Of a DNA stretch of 50,110 nt, positions 1-6,751 are shown piece by piece. Below the pieces are notes generated by a model, which worked only from the letters and a program-made list of their open reading frames with translations, made no database searches and was not told the DNA's origin. The DNA lies in assembly GCA_005880795.1 (NCBI GenBank), contig VBGP01000036.1:1-50110 (forward strand). The letters are read 5' to 3'. Made by a program: the position numbers and the translations under genes. Position 1 is the first letter of the stretch. Every line of letters begins with the position of its first letter. The DNA comes from Chloroflexota bacterium (GTDB taxonomy: Bacteria > Chloroflexota > Dormibacteria > Dormibacterales > Dormibacteraceae).

Positions 1-3
1 ATC

Positions 4-105
4 CAGCCTGTTAACGAACCATCCGTTGGGGATTCAGCACGTTTTGCGCAAAACGCTCCTTTGGAAGCACGCGAAAGGAAGTCTTTGCGCATAGAGCACG
101 TAATC
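4..105. repeat. Dispersed intergenic repeat, copy 1
   Basis: This intergenic stretch recurs at 10023-10134. Both copies start with CAGCCTGTTAAC. They share an identical 24-nt core (41-64 here, 10070-10093 there) that begins with the perfect palindrome GTTTTGCGCAAAAC, and both end with GCACGTAATC. Over 41-105 I count about 55 of 65 matches to the second copy. It lies directly downstream of the leftward TetR gene. Read leftward, GCTTCCAAAGGAGC can form a short hairpin followed by GTTTT, so a weak terminator role is possible. The element may extend beyond the left window edge. Confidence 0.75.
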
Positions 106-123
106 CACGGCGCGCTGGGTTGT

Positions 124-1281
124 TCAGCGAGACGCGATGCGGGCAGCTACTCCGTCGAGCAGGATCTCGAGCGCTGACGCGGGCTTGCCCGCCGGCTGTG
201 CCTCGGCCGGCGCGGCGGCGGCTCGCTCGACTTTTGGCGTGTAACTGTCGACCTTCAGGTCCACCACCCCGCTGCTGACTTCGAGGTCGAAGCGATCCGG
301 CGCCTCCAACCCGCCCTCGCTCTGCCAGTGCACGTCGAATATCGCGACCTTGGTCGAAAAATCGTCCAGCTTCAACTTCACCGCACCGGTGTGCGCGTGG
401 GCGATCACCGCCGTCCCGCGCGGCCGGTGCAGGGACACGTTGACCACTCCGCTAGAGATGTGGATCGGCACCACGCCGCGTGGCTGCGGTAGGAAGCATT
501 CGAGGTTCGTTGCGCCGCTGTCGACGTGGATCTCACGGACGTCGAGGCCGCCGACGTCGAGCACCGTGTTCCAGGTCGGCGCCTGGACTTTGAACTTCCA
601 CGCCCGCCGCGGATTTAGCTCGATCTCTCCGCGGCCGACGCCCCGGAGCCGGCGGACCACCACCTGTTCGCCCCGCACGACAGCCGGTGCCGCTCCACTC
701 TGGTCCGGAGGAACGCGGATCAGCGCCTGCATGTCCGGCGGCCCCGCCCGCAGGATCACGCCGCGCGACCCGCTGTCGATGGCGATCGACGCCACGTCGC
801 CGGTGCGTTCGACAGGCGGCGTCTCGGCCGGCGCGCGCGACGCGATGACCTCCGTCATCACCATCATCGCCACCCCCGCCGCCTCCGCCGCCTGCAAGCC
901 GGCGGACTGCAGGTCCGCCGTCAGGTCGCGGAAGGTGTCGCTGCGGGTCACGGATTCCGGGACTTCGAGCAGGACGCGGTCTGCATCCTTTTGGGCTGAC
1001 ACGCGGCGGCGGAGCGCTTCCCCAATGGCCAGTACGTCCTGCCGCCATCCCGCGCCTTTGCGGGTTCGTCTGACCCCGTCCAGGATCGATTCGGCGAGCA
1101 GCTCGAGCAGCTCGCGCCGGTCGCGGACATGCCAGTACAGCGAGGCGGCCTTGACCTCCAGCCGGTCGGCCAGCGCCCGCATCGACAGACCCTCCAGGCC
1201 CTCGTCGTTGATCAGCTCCAGCGCTGCTTCGACCAGCCGCTCCCGGGTGAGGCCCCTTTGCCTCTCTTCCTCAGGACTCAC
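124..1281 (-). CDS. TetR-family regulator with beta-rich C-terminal domain
   Basis: This 385-residue protein opens with a typical TetR DNA-binding domain: helix-turn-helix at about residues 12-58, with LSMRALADRLEVKAASLYWH as the recognition segment. A helical region to about residue 155 corresponds to a TetR ligand or dimer domain. Residues about 160-355 are different: short alternating hydrophobic strands with repeated VDSG, ISSGVVNV and VSSGVVDLKV segments. They resemble the beta-solenoid domains of DUF4097 or LiaF-type envelope-stress proteins. TetR regulators are normally about 190-220 residues, so this looks like a fusion. It is divergent from the methyltransferase at 1389, with operator-like repeats in the 107-nt gap, so it probably represses that gene and itself. 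The DNA-binding role is clear; the function of the C-terminal domain is unknown. Confidence 0.85.
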   Translation of the reverse strand: MSPEEERQRGLTRERLVEAALELINDEGLEGLSMRALADRLEVKAASLYWHVRDRRELLELLAESILDGVRRTRKGAGWRQDVLAIGEALRRRVSAQKDADRVLLEVPESVTRSDTFRDLTADLQSAGLQAAEAAGVAMMVMTEVIASRAPAETPPVERTGDVASIAIDSGSRGVILRAGPPDMQALIRVPPDQSGAAPAVVRGEQVVVRRLRGVGRGEIELNPRRAWKFKVQAPTWNTVLDVGGLDVREIHVDSGATNLECFLPQPRGVVPIHISSGVVNVSLHRPRGTAVIAHAHTGAVKLKLDDFSTKVAIFDVHWQSEGGLEAPDRFDLEVSSGVVDLKVDSYTPKVERAAAAPAEAQPAGKPASALEILLDGVAARIASR

Positions 1282-1315
1282 GGGCTTGATTCTCCTCTAT
1301 GCCTTGTAGGGCCAC

Positions 1316-1373
1316 TTGCAGTCCTAACGAGGTTAGGGGTATTGTAGCGCTTGTTGGCACCTAGCACCGTTAG
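1316..1373 (+). promoter_or_regulatory. Promoter with two TetR-type operator candidates
   Basis: TTGCAG (1316-1321) and TATTGT (1340-1345), 18 nt apart, form a plausible -35/-10 pair for the rightward methyltransferase. The spacer holds the inverted repeat CCTAAC-GAG-GTTAGG (1323-1337). A second, near-identical site, CTAGC-ACC-GTTAG (1361-1373), lies 37 nt downstream, before the ribosome binding site. Two sites of one consensus (CTARC-N3-GTTAG) beside a divergent TetR gene are the expected layout for its operator. Binding itself is inferred. Confidence 0.55.
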
Positions 1374-1388
1374 CTAAGGAGGAGCGAC

Positions 1389-2072
1389 ATGCAGATGACC
1401 GAGACAAGACGCTGGCGTTTCAAGGGTCCCGAGATGGAGGGCCCGATCGCAAGGTGGTACGCGCGCGTGCGGGGCTCGCAGAGCCAGCTCGACGCGTACC
1501 GGAAGCAGGCTTTCCAGCTCACCGCCGGACTGCGAGACGGCGCCCGGGTGCTCGAGGTTGCCCCCGGCCCGGGATACCTGGCGATCGAGATGGCGCGCCC
1601 TGGACGGCTCCAGGTGACCGGCCTCGACATCAGCCGCACGTTCGTCGAGATCGCAGCCGAAAACGCACGCAACATCGGGGTGTCCGTCGAATTCCGCCAG
1701 GGCGACGTGGCCCAGATGCCTTTTGAAACGGACTCCTTCGACCTGATCGTCTGCCAGGCGGCGTTCAAAAACTTCACGCTGCCCCATCGCGCGATCGCCG
1801 AGATGTACCGCGTCCTTTGCGCCGGCGGGACGGCGGTGATCCAGGACATGAGTAAGGACGCAACCCACGCCGACATCGAGCGCGAGGTCAACGAGATGGA
1901 CCTCGGGCGAATCAGCACGTTCACGACGAAGGCGACGCTCGAGATGCTCAAGCGCCGCGCCTACGCGCCGTCGCAATTCGAACGCCTCGCAACGGACAGC
2001 CCATTCAAGACGTGCGAGATCAGCACGGAGGGGATCGGTCTCGAGGTGCGCCTCAAGAAGGAGAGTAGGTAG
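1389..2072 (+). CDS. Class I SAM-dependent methyltransferase
   Basis: This 227-residue protein is probably a small-molecule or lipid methyltransferase of the Methyltransf_11/25 type. The SAM-binding glycine loop is VLEVAPGPGYLAIEMA (about residues 54-69). It is followed by the acidic residue ending motif II (VTGLDIS) and the GDVAQMPF and FDLIVCQAAFKNF segments of motifs III and IV. The start is supported by AAGGAGGAG 4 nt before the ATG. It is the likely target of the divergent TetR regulator, so its substrate may relate to the inducer of that repressor. The substrate cannot be named from sequence. Confidence 0.85.
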   Translation: MQMTETRRWRFKGPEMEGPIARWYARVRGSQSQLDAYRKQAFQLTAGLRDGARVLEVAPGPGYLAIEMARPGRLQVTGLDISRTFVEIAAENARNIGVSVEFRQGDVAQMPFETDSFDLIVCQAAFKNFTLPHRAIAEMYRVLCAGGTAVIQDMSKDATHADIEREVNEMDLGRISTFTTKATLEMLKRRAYAPSQFERLATDSPFKTCEISTEGIGLEVRLKKESR

Positions 2073-2141
2073 TGACGAACATTCGCAACCACCCGATGGC
2101 CGCGCTGGCGGTGCTCGTGCCTGGCGCCGGGGCTCGGTTTT

Positions 2142-2169
2142 CCACCGCGGACTAGGAAAGTCGCGGTGG
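2142..2169. other. Strong intergenic hairpin upstream of ligD
   Basis: CCACCGCG at 2142 pairs with CGCGGTGG ending at 2169, and the stem continues as ACT/AGT with one bulged G and an AGGAA loop. It sits between the methyltransferase stop (2072) and the ligD start (2212). There is no T-tract on either side, so it is not a convincing intrinsic terminator. Otherwise the 139-nt gap holds only the putative ligD promoter. Confidence 0.5.
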
Positions 2170-2172
2170 CGG

Positions 2173-2211
2173 TTGACGAGCAGGAAGCGGCCGTGGCCTA
2201 ACCTTTTCATC
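2173..2211 (+). promoter_or_regulatory. Putative leaderless promoter of ligD
   Basis: TAACCT (2199-2204) fits the TANNNT -10 pattern and ends 7 nt before the GTG at 2212. That would place transcription start at the start codon. TTGACG at 2173-2178 is a good -35 sequence, but the 20-nt spacing is long. No Shine-Dalgarno sequence precedes the GTG, which favours a leaderless message. Confidence 0.4.
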
Positions 2212-3642
2212 GTGGCGCGCAAGCTCGCCGAATACGAAGCCAAGCGTGACTTCAAACGCACGCCCGAACCAGGCGCCAAGGTCCCCCGCAAGGAGACCAG
2301 GGCGCCGCGGTTCGTGGTCCAGGAGCACCACGCCCGCCGGCTGCACTGGGACTTCCGGCTCGAGAAGGACGGGGTGGGAGTTTCATGGGCGGTCCCCAAA
2401 GGCATCCCGCCGGATCCAAAGAAGAATCACCTCGCCGTCCACGTGGAGGATCACCCGCTCGAGTACTTCAAGTTCGCCGGCGAGATCCCGAAAGGCGAGT
2501 ACGGCGGCGGGCAGGTCCTGATCTGGGACGAAGGGACATACGACCCTATCAAGTGGTCTGACCGCGAGGTGATGGTCGTGCTGCACGGCAAGCGGCTGAA
2601 CGGACGCTACGTCCTTTTTCAGACCAGGGGAAAGGACTGGATGATCCACCGAATGGATCCACCGCAGGATCCCGACCGCCAACCCATGCCGCAGAAGCTC
2701 GAGCCGATGCTGGCCAAGCTGTCCTCAAAGCTGCCGACCCCCGATGACGCGTGGGGATTCGAGTTCAAGTGGGACGGCATCCGGGCCGTCGCATTCGTCG
2801 ACGGCGGAATCGTGCGGCTGCAGAGCCGGACCGGCGAGAACATCACGCCGAGGTACCCCGAGATCCACGCCATGGGCCGAGCCCTTGGCTCGAGCGAGGT
2901 GATCCTCGATGGCGAGATCGTCGCCCTCGATGAGAAAGGGAGACCCAGCTTCGAGGAGATCCAGCAGCGCATGGGCCTCACCGCCGAGCCCGACATCCGG
3001 CGAAAGATGAAAGAGGTCCCCGTGACCTACATGATCTTCGACGTGATCTGGCAGGACGGCCACTCGCTGATGGATCAGCCATACACGGATCGGCGCCAGG
3101 CACTTGCGAAGCTCAAGCTCGGCGGCGCCTCATGGCAGACGCCGCCCTATGAGAAGGGCGGGGGCCAGACCATGAAGGACGCGAGCGCGAAGGCCGGTCT
3201 CGAAGGCGTCATGGCCAAGAAGCTCGATTCGAAGTACGAGCCTGGACGGAGAAGCGGCGCCTGGCAGAAGGTCAAAAACCGCAACCGCCAGGAGCTCGTC
3301 ATTGCCGGCTGGCTCGAAGGCGAAGGCAAGCGGCGGGGCTATCCGGGCGCGCTGCTCGTCGGTTACTACGACAAGGGGAAGTTCGTGTACGCGGGCAAGG
3401 TCGGCACCGGCTTCACCGATGCGATCCTCGAAGATCTCAACAAGAAATTGAAGCCGCTCGCCGCAGACAAGAGCCCCTTCGACGCCGGAGCGCCCCCGCG
3501 CGCCGCGCACTTTGTCAAACCGAAGATCGTGGCCGAGTTCGAGTTCGTCGAGTGGACGCGCGGAGGTCAGCTGCGCGCGCCTGCGTTCAAAGGCTTCCGC
3601 AACGACAAGGCAGCCAAGGATGTGGTGCGCGAAGGTGGCTAA
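2212..3642 (+). CDS. ligD: LigD-type phosphoesterase and ATP-dependent DNA ligase
   Basis: This 476-residue protein covers the 3'-phosphoesterase and ligase parts of LigD, the Ku-partnered non-homologous end-joining enzyme. The N-terminal phosphoesterase domain (about 30-155) shows HHARRLHWDFRLE and HLAVHVEDHPLEY, which carry its metal and active-site residues. The ligase domain follows, with the nucleotidyl-acceptor lysine in FKWDG (Lys about 186), the LDGEIVAL motif, EGVMAKK and the KVKNR motif. The OB-fold C-terminus ends near 470. The GTG at 2212 is preferred because conserved sequence begins just after it and only a TTG lies upstream. The polymerase domain is a separate overlapping gene downstream, so LigD is split here. 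No Ku gene lies in the window. Confidence 0.9.
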   Translation: MARKLAEYEAKRDFKRTPEPGAKVPRKETRAPRFVVQEHHARRLHWDFRLEKDGVGVSWAVPKGIPPDPKKNHLAVHVEDHPLEYFKFAGEIPKGEYGGGQVLIWDEGTYDPIKWSDREVMVVLHGKRLNGRYVLFQTRGKDWMIHRMDPPQDPDRQPMPQKLEPMLAKLSSKLPTPDDAWGFEFKWDGIRAVAFVDGGIVRLQSRTGENITPRYPEIHAMGRALGSSEVILDGEIVALDEKGRPSFEEIQQRMGLTAEPDIRRKMKEVPVTYMIFDVIWQDGHSLMDQPYTDRRQALAKLKLGGASWQTPPYEKGGGQTMKDASAKAGLEGVMAKKLDSKYEPGRRSGAWQKVKNRNRQELVIAGWLEGEGKRRGYPGALLVGYYDKGKFVYAGKVGTGFTDAILEDLNKKLKPLAADKSPFDAGAPPRAAHFVKPKIVAEFEFVEWTRGGQLRAPAFKGFRNDKAAKDVVREGG

Positions 3643-4636
3643 AGAAACGGCGGTCGATGTTCAGATCGAGGGCCGCACCCTGAAGCTCACGAACCTGGAA
3701 AAGGTCCTGTATCCAGAGGTCGGGTTCACCAAAGGTCAGGTCATCGACTACTACACGCGTATCGCGCCCGTCCTTCTTCCCCACACGCGCGACCATCCGC
3801 TCACGCTCAAGCGCTACCCGAACGGCGTCGACGGTGAGTTCTTCTATGAGAAGAACTGCCCCAAGCACCGGCCGCCATGGGTGCAGACCGCCACCGTGTG
3901 GAGCGGCGGCAACAACCGCGACATGTATTACTGCCTCTGTCAGGACCTGCCCACACTGGTCTGGCTTGCGCAAATTGCAACCCTCGAGTTCCACACCTCG
4001 CTCTCATACGCCGACGACCTGCCGCAGCCGCGAACCCTCGTGTTCGACCTCGACCCCGGACCGCCGGCGACGATCGTCGAGTGCTGCCGCATGGGGCTGA
4101 TGCTGCGAGATCTGTTCGCGGAGCACGGCCTCGAGAGCTACGCGAAGACCTCGGGCTCGAAAGGCCTGCAGCTCTACGTCCCGCTCAACACCAAGGTCAC
4201 TTACGTCGAGACCAAGGTCGTGTCGAAAGGTCTCGCTCAGTTTTTCGAAGAGAAGCATCCCGACCTAGCCGTGCACAAGCAGCTGAAGGAGCTGCGTACG
4301 GGACGCGTGCTGATCGACTGGAGCCAGAACGACCAGTACAAGACCACCATCAACGTCTACTCGCTGCGTGCGCGGGCCCGACCGACGGTCTCGACTCCCG
4401 TCACTTGGGACGAGGTCGAGAAATGCCTGAAGGCCAAGGACCCGAGCCTCCTGGTATTCGACTCCGAGCAGGTGCTGAAGCGCGTCGACAAGCTCGGGGA
4501 CCTCTTCGAGCCCGTGATCAAGAAGAAGCAGAAGCTGCCGAAATCGCTGCTCCAGGCCACAGGCGGCACACCGGCGATCGAGAAGATGGCCAACCGGCGG
4601 CGCAGCGGCGGAGGCCGGCGATATCCGCCGCAGTGA
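3635..4636 (+). CDS. ligD: LigD-type polymerase/primase domain protein
   Basis: This 333-residue protein matches the LigD polymerase domain, an archaeo-eukaryotic primase-fold enzyme that fills gaps and adds nucleotides at broken DNA ends. The metal-binding DLD lies in LVFDLDPGP (Asp 138 and 140). TSGSKGLQLY (about 172-181) is the conserved nucleotide-binding segment, and Asp 228 in RVLIDWSQN is the third carboxylate. The GTG at 3635 overlaps the ligase stop by 8 nt; an ATG at 3620 is a possible alternative. The C-terminus is basic (KKKQK, NRRRSGGGRR), which could aid DNA binding. Order and overlap with the ligase gene imply coupled translation and one repair complex. Confidence 0.9.
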   Translation: MAKETAVDVQIEGRTLKLTNLEKVLYPEVGFTKGQVIDYYTRIAPVLLPHTRDHPLTLKRYPNGVDGEFFYEKNCPKHRPPWVQTATVWSGGNNRDMYYCLCQDLPTLVWLAQIATLEFHTSLSYADDLPQPRTLVFDLDPGPPATIVECCRMGLMLRDLFAEHGLESYAKTSGSKGLQLYVPLNTKVTYVETKVVSKGLAQFFEEKHPDLAVHKQLKELRTGRVLIDWSQNDQYKTTINVYSLRARARPTVSTPVTWDEVEKCLKAKDPSLLVFDSEQVLKRVDKLGDLFEPVIKKKQKLPKSLLQATGGTPAIEKMANRRRSGGGRRYPPQ

Positions 4637-5883
4637 GCATCCGCCGGCCTCGTGTCGTCATTGCGGGCGCCGGCTTCGGGGGTCTCACCTGCGCGCGCGG
4701 CCTGAAACACGCGCCGGTCGACGTACTTCTCGTCGACCGCAACAACTACCACCTCTTCACCCCGCTCCTGTACCAGGTCGCATCCGCGCTGCTCGAGCCC
4801 AGTGAGATCGCCCGCCCGGTCCGGCAGCTGATCCGCCCCCTGTCCAACGCGGATTTCCTACAGGCCTCGATCACCGGCGTTGACTTCGTTGGGCGACGAC
4901 TGCTCACGGACCAGGACCCGATTCCCTACGACTACCTCGTGCTGGCCACCGGCGCCCAGAGCGATCACTTCGGCAACGTGTCGGTGGCCCAGCATGGGTT
5001 GGGCCTGAAAGATCTCGACGAGGGCCTCGCGCTGCGCAACCGCATCCTCTCGCGGTTTGAAGCCTCGCGCTGGACGCGCGACCCCGACCGGCGCCGGGCG
5101 CTGCTCAGCTTCGCGGTCGTCGGGGGAGGGCCGACCGGCGTCGAGATGGCAGGGGCGATCTCGGAGCTGATCCGGCTCGTCTTGCGCAAGGATTACCGCC
5201 AGCTCGACATAAACGAGGTCCGCGTGGTGCTTATAGAAGCGGCGCCTCATGTTCTTGGAGCTTTTGTCCCGTCGCTGCGCGAGGCCGCCCGCCGCTCGCT
5301 CGAGCGCAAGGGCATCGAGGTGATGCTTGGAGCGAAGGTCGAGGCGGTGACGGACGGTTCGGTGCGTCTGGCCGGTGGCCAGGAGATTCCGGCCTGCACC
5401 GTCATCTGGACCGCCGGCGTCAAAGGCTCCGACGTCGGCAAAGCCACGGGCGTGCAGCTCGTCCGGCAGTCGCGGATCAAGGTCGACGGAACGCTGCAGG
5501 TGCCGGGCCATCCGGTGGTCTTCGTCATCGGTGACCTGGCCGGCGCCTCCGACGGTGCCGCGATGCTGCCGATGCTAATCCCCGTGGCCATGCAAGCGGG
5601 GAGGCATGTGGCGGATTCGATCTCCGACATGGTGGCCAACGGTGGCGCCCGCGCATTTCGCTACAAGGACCCGGGCATCATGGCGACCATCGGCAGGAAC
5701 TCCGCGGTGGCGCAGCTCGGCTGGGTGCACCTTTCGGGCTTTCTCGGTTGGCTGATGTGGCTCGGCGTTCACCTGGTCAACGTGATCAGCTTTCGCAGCC
5801 GCATCGTGGTGCTCGTCAACTGGGCGTGGGACTACATCTTTTACGACCGCCCGGTGCGGCTCATCGTGAGAGCTCGCCCGTGA
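4633..5883 (+). CDS. NDH-2-like NAD(P)H dehydrogenase (FAD pyridine nucleotide oxidoreductase)
   Basis: This 416-residue flavoprotein resembles type II NADH:quinone dehydrogenases, which pass electrons from NADH to membrane quinone without pumping protons. The FAD-binding GAGFGG is at residues 12-17, the second dinucleotide-binding motif VVGGGPTGVEMAG is near 158, and VFVIGDLAG near 300 is the FAD-contacting ATG-type motif. The hydrophobic and aromatic C-terminus (GFLGWLMWLGVHLVNVISF onward) is the usual membrane anchor of NDH-2. The GTG start overlaps the polymerase stop as GTGA. Frame-open sequence upstream to 3877 lies inside ligD and is not part of this gene. The following lipoprotein gene also overlaps by 4 nt, so these genes are co-transcribed. 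Confidence 0.85.
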   Translation: MSIRRPRVVIAGAGFGGLTCARGLKHAPVDVLLVDRNNYHLFTPLLYQVASALLEPSEIARPVRQLIRPLSNADFLQASITGVDFVGRRLLTDQDPIPYDYLVLATGAQSDHFGNVSVAQHGLGLKDLDEGLALRNRILSRFEASRWTRDPDRRRALLSFAVVGGGPTGVEMAGAISELIRLVLRKDYRQLDINEVRVVLIEAAPHVLGAFVPSLREAARRSLERKGIEVMLGAKVEAVTDGSVRLAGGQEIPACTVIWTAGVKGSDVGKATGVQLVRQSRIKVDGTLQVPGHPVVFVIGDLAGASDGAAMLPMLIPVAMQAGRHVADSISDMVANGGARAFRYKDPGIMATIGRNSAVAQLGWVHLSGFLGWLMWLGVHLVNVISFRSRIVVLVNWAWDYIFYDRPVRLIVRARP

Positions 5884-6569
5884 AGCGGCTGATCGCGACG
5901 ATTGCGCTAGCTGCGATTTCCGTGGCATGCGGCGGCGGGTCCACGCCGTCCGTCGACGCGGCCAAGGTGCTGCGCGATGGAGCCGCTGCCATGGCCCAGC
6001 TGCAGAGCGTCAAAGCGACCCTCAAGCTGACCAAGGGCACGGTGACCATCCAGGGCTTCACCCTGGTGAGCGCTCGGACCTCGGTCAAACTGCCGTCCGA
6101 CAGCGACACGACCTATACGGTCAAACAGCAGGACATCCTGTTCAGCCTCGAGGTGGTGATGTCCTCCGGCCATGTGTACGTGCACCTTCCGCTGTCCACC
6201 TTTCGCGAATTGACTGGCGCCGAGTCGACGACGTTTCCCGACATGGCGAAGCTGTTCGACCCCAAGACGGGTCTGCCCGCGATCGTCCCTGCCGGGGCGA
6301 GCCCCAGGTTCGTCTCGACCGATCAGGTCGGCGGCGTGAGCGCAAACCAGATCGCGACGACGTACTCCCCGGAACAGGTCCGCAGCCTGCTGGCCGACCT
6401 CAGCTCGAGCGGACCGGTGAGCGCGCGGGTCTGGGTCGATACCGGCGACCACAGGATTCGAAAGGCGGTGCTCGACGGCGCATTCGGCGACAGCGGAAAG
6501 GAAGCCGTCGTTCAGGTCGACATCTCGGGATTCAACGCACCGGTCATCATCAGCTCGCCTACTCCGTGA
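5880..6569 (+). CDS. LprG/LppX-like lipoprotein
   Basis: This 229-residue secreted protein begins with a short basic segment (MKRL), a hydrophobic core and the cysteine of ISVACGGG, a lipobox-like site although serine at -3 is not the usual residue. The mature part, with VLRDGAAAMAQLQSVKATLKL near its start and VWVDTGDHRIRKAVLDGAF near its end, has the layout of the LppX/LprAFG family of lipid-binding lipoproteins. In mycobacteria LprG binds triacylated lipids and is encoded beside the MFS exporter P55 (Rv1410). Here too an MFS exporter follows, 182 nt downstream. The GTG start overlaps the upstream stop. Family assignment is from overall pattern and context. Confidence 0.75.
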   Translation: MKRLIATIALAAISVACGGGSTPSVDAAKVLRDGAAAMAQLQSVKATLKLTKGTVTIQGFTLVSARTSVKLPSDSDTTYTVKQQDILFSLEVVMSSGHVYVHLPLSTFRELTGAESTTFPDMAKLFDPKTGLPAIVPAGASPRFVSTDQVGGVSANQIATTYSPEQVRSLLADLSSSGPVSARVWVDTGDHRIRKAVLDGAFGDSGKEAVVQVDISGFNAPVIISSPTP

Positions 6570-6747
6570 GGCGAGGTCGCGGATCATCGGCGAGAGATTC
6601 GGCGATCCACGTGGTCCCAGATCCGGGTGAAGCGCCGAGCAGCGCAGCGCGCGCATCCGTTGATGCGTAAGCGAGCAGCGCAGGCGCTGAACCCGGAGAT
6701 GGGCCGCGTGGGCGCCGAAGATCCGTCGATGACTCCGCGGCCTCGCC
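6570..6747. repeat. 178-nt imperfect palindrome (hairpin or MITE-like element)
   Basis: The whole gap between the lipoprotein stop and the MFS start folds on itself. GGCGAGG (6570-6576) pairs with CCTCGCC (6741-6747). Further in, TTCGGCG (6598-6604) pairs with CGCCGAA (6713-6719), CCACGTGG (6607-6614) with CCGCGTGG (6704-6711), and CCGGGT...AGCGCC (6623-6636) with GGCGCT...ACCCGG (6683-6696). The apex is GCATCCGTTGATGC (6653-6666). Each arm is about 85 nt with few mismatches. No convincing ORF lies within it. It could be a non-autonomous mobile element or a structured RNA. Confidence 0.8.
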
Positions 6748-6751
6748 TCCG

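Noticed and set aside
2142-2169. Hairpin as an intrinsic terminator of the first methyltransferase gene
   Set aside because: The stem is strong but no T-tract follows on either strand.
3877-4632. Upstream in-frame extension of the NDH-2-like gene
   Set aside because: It lies inside the LigD polymerase gene. Conserved flavoprotein sequence starts only after the GTG at 4633.
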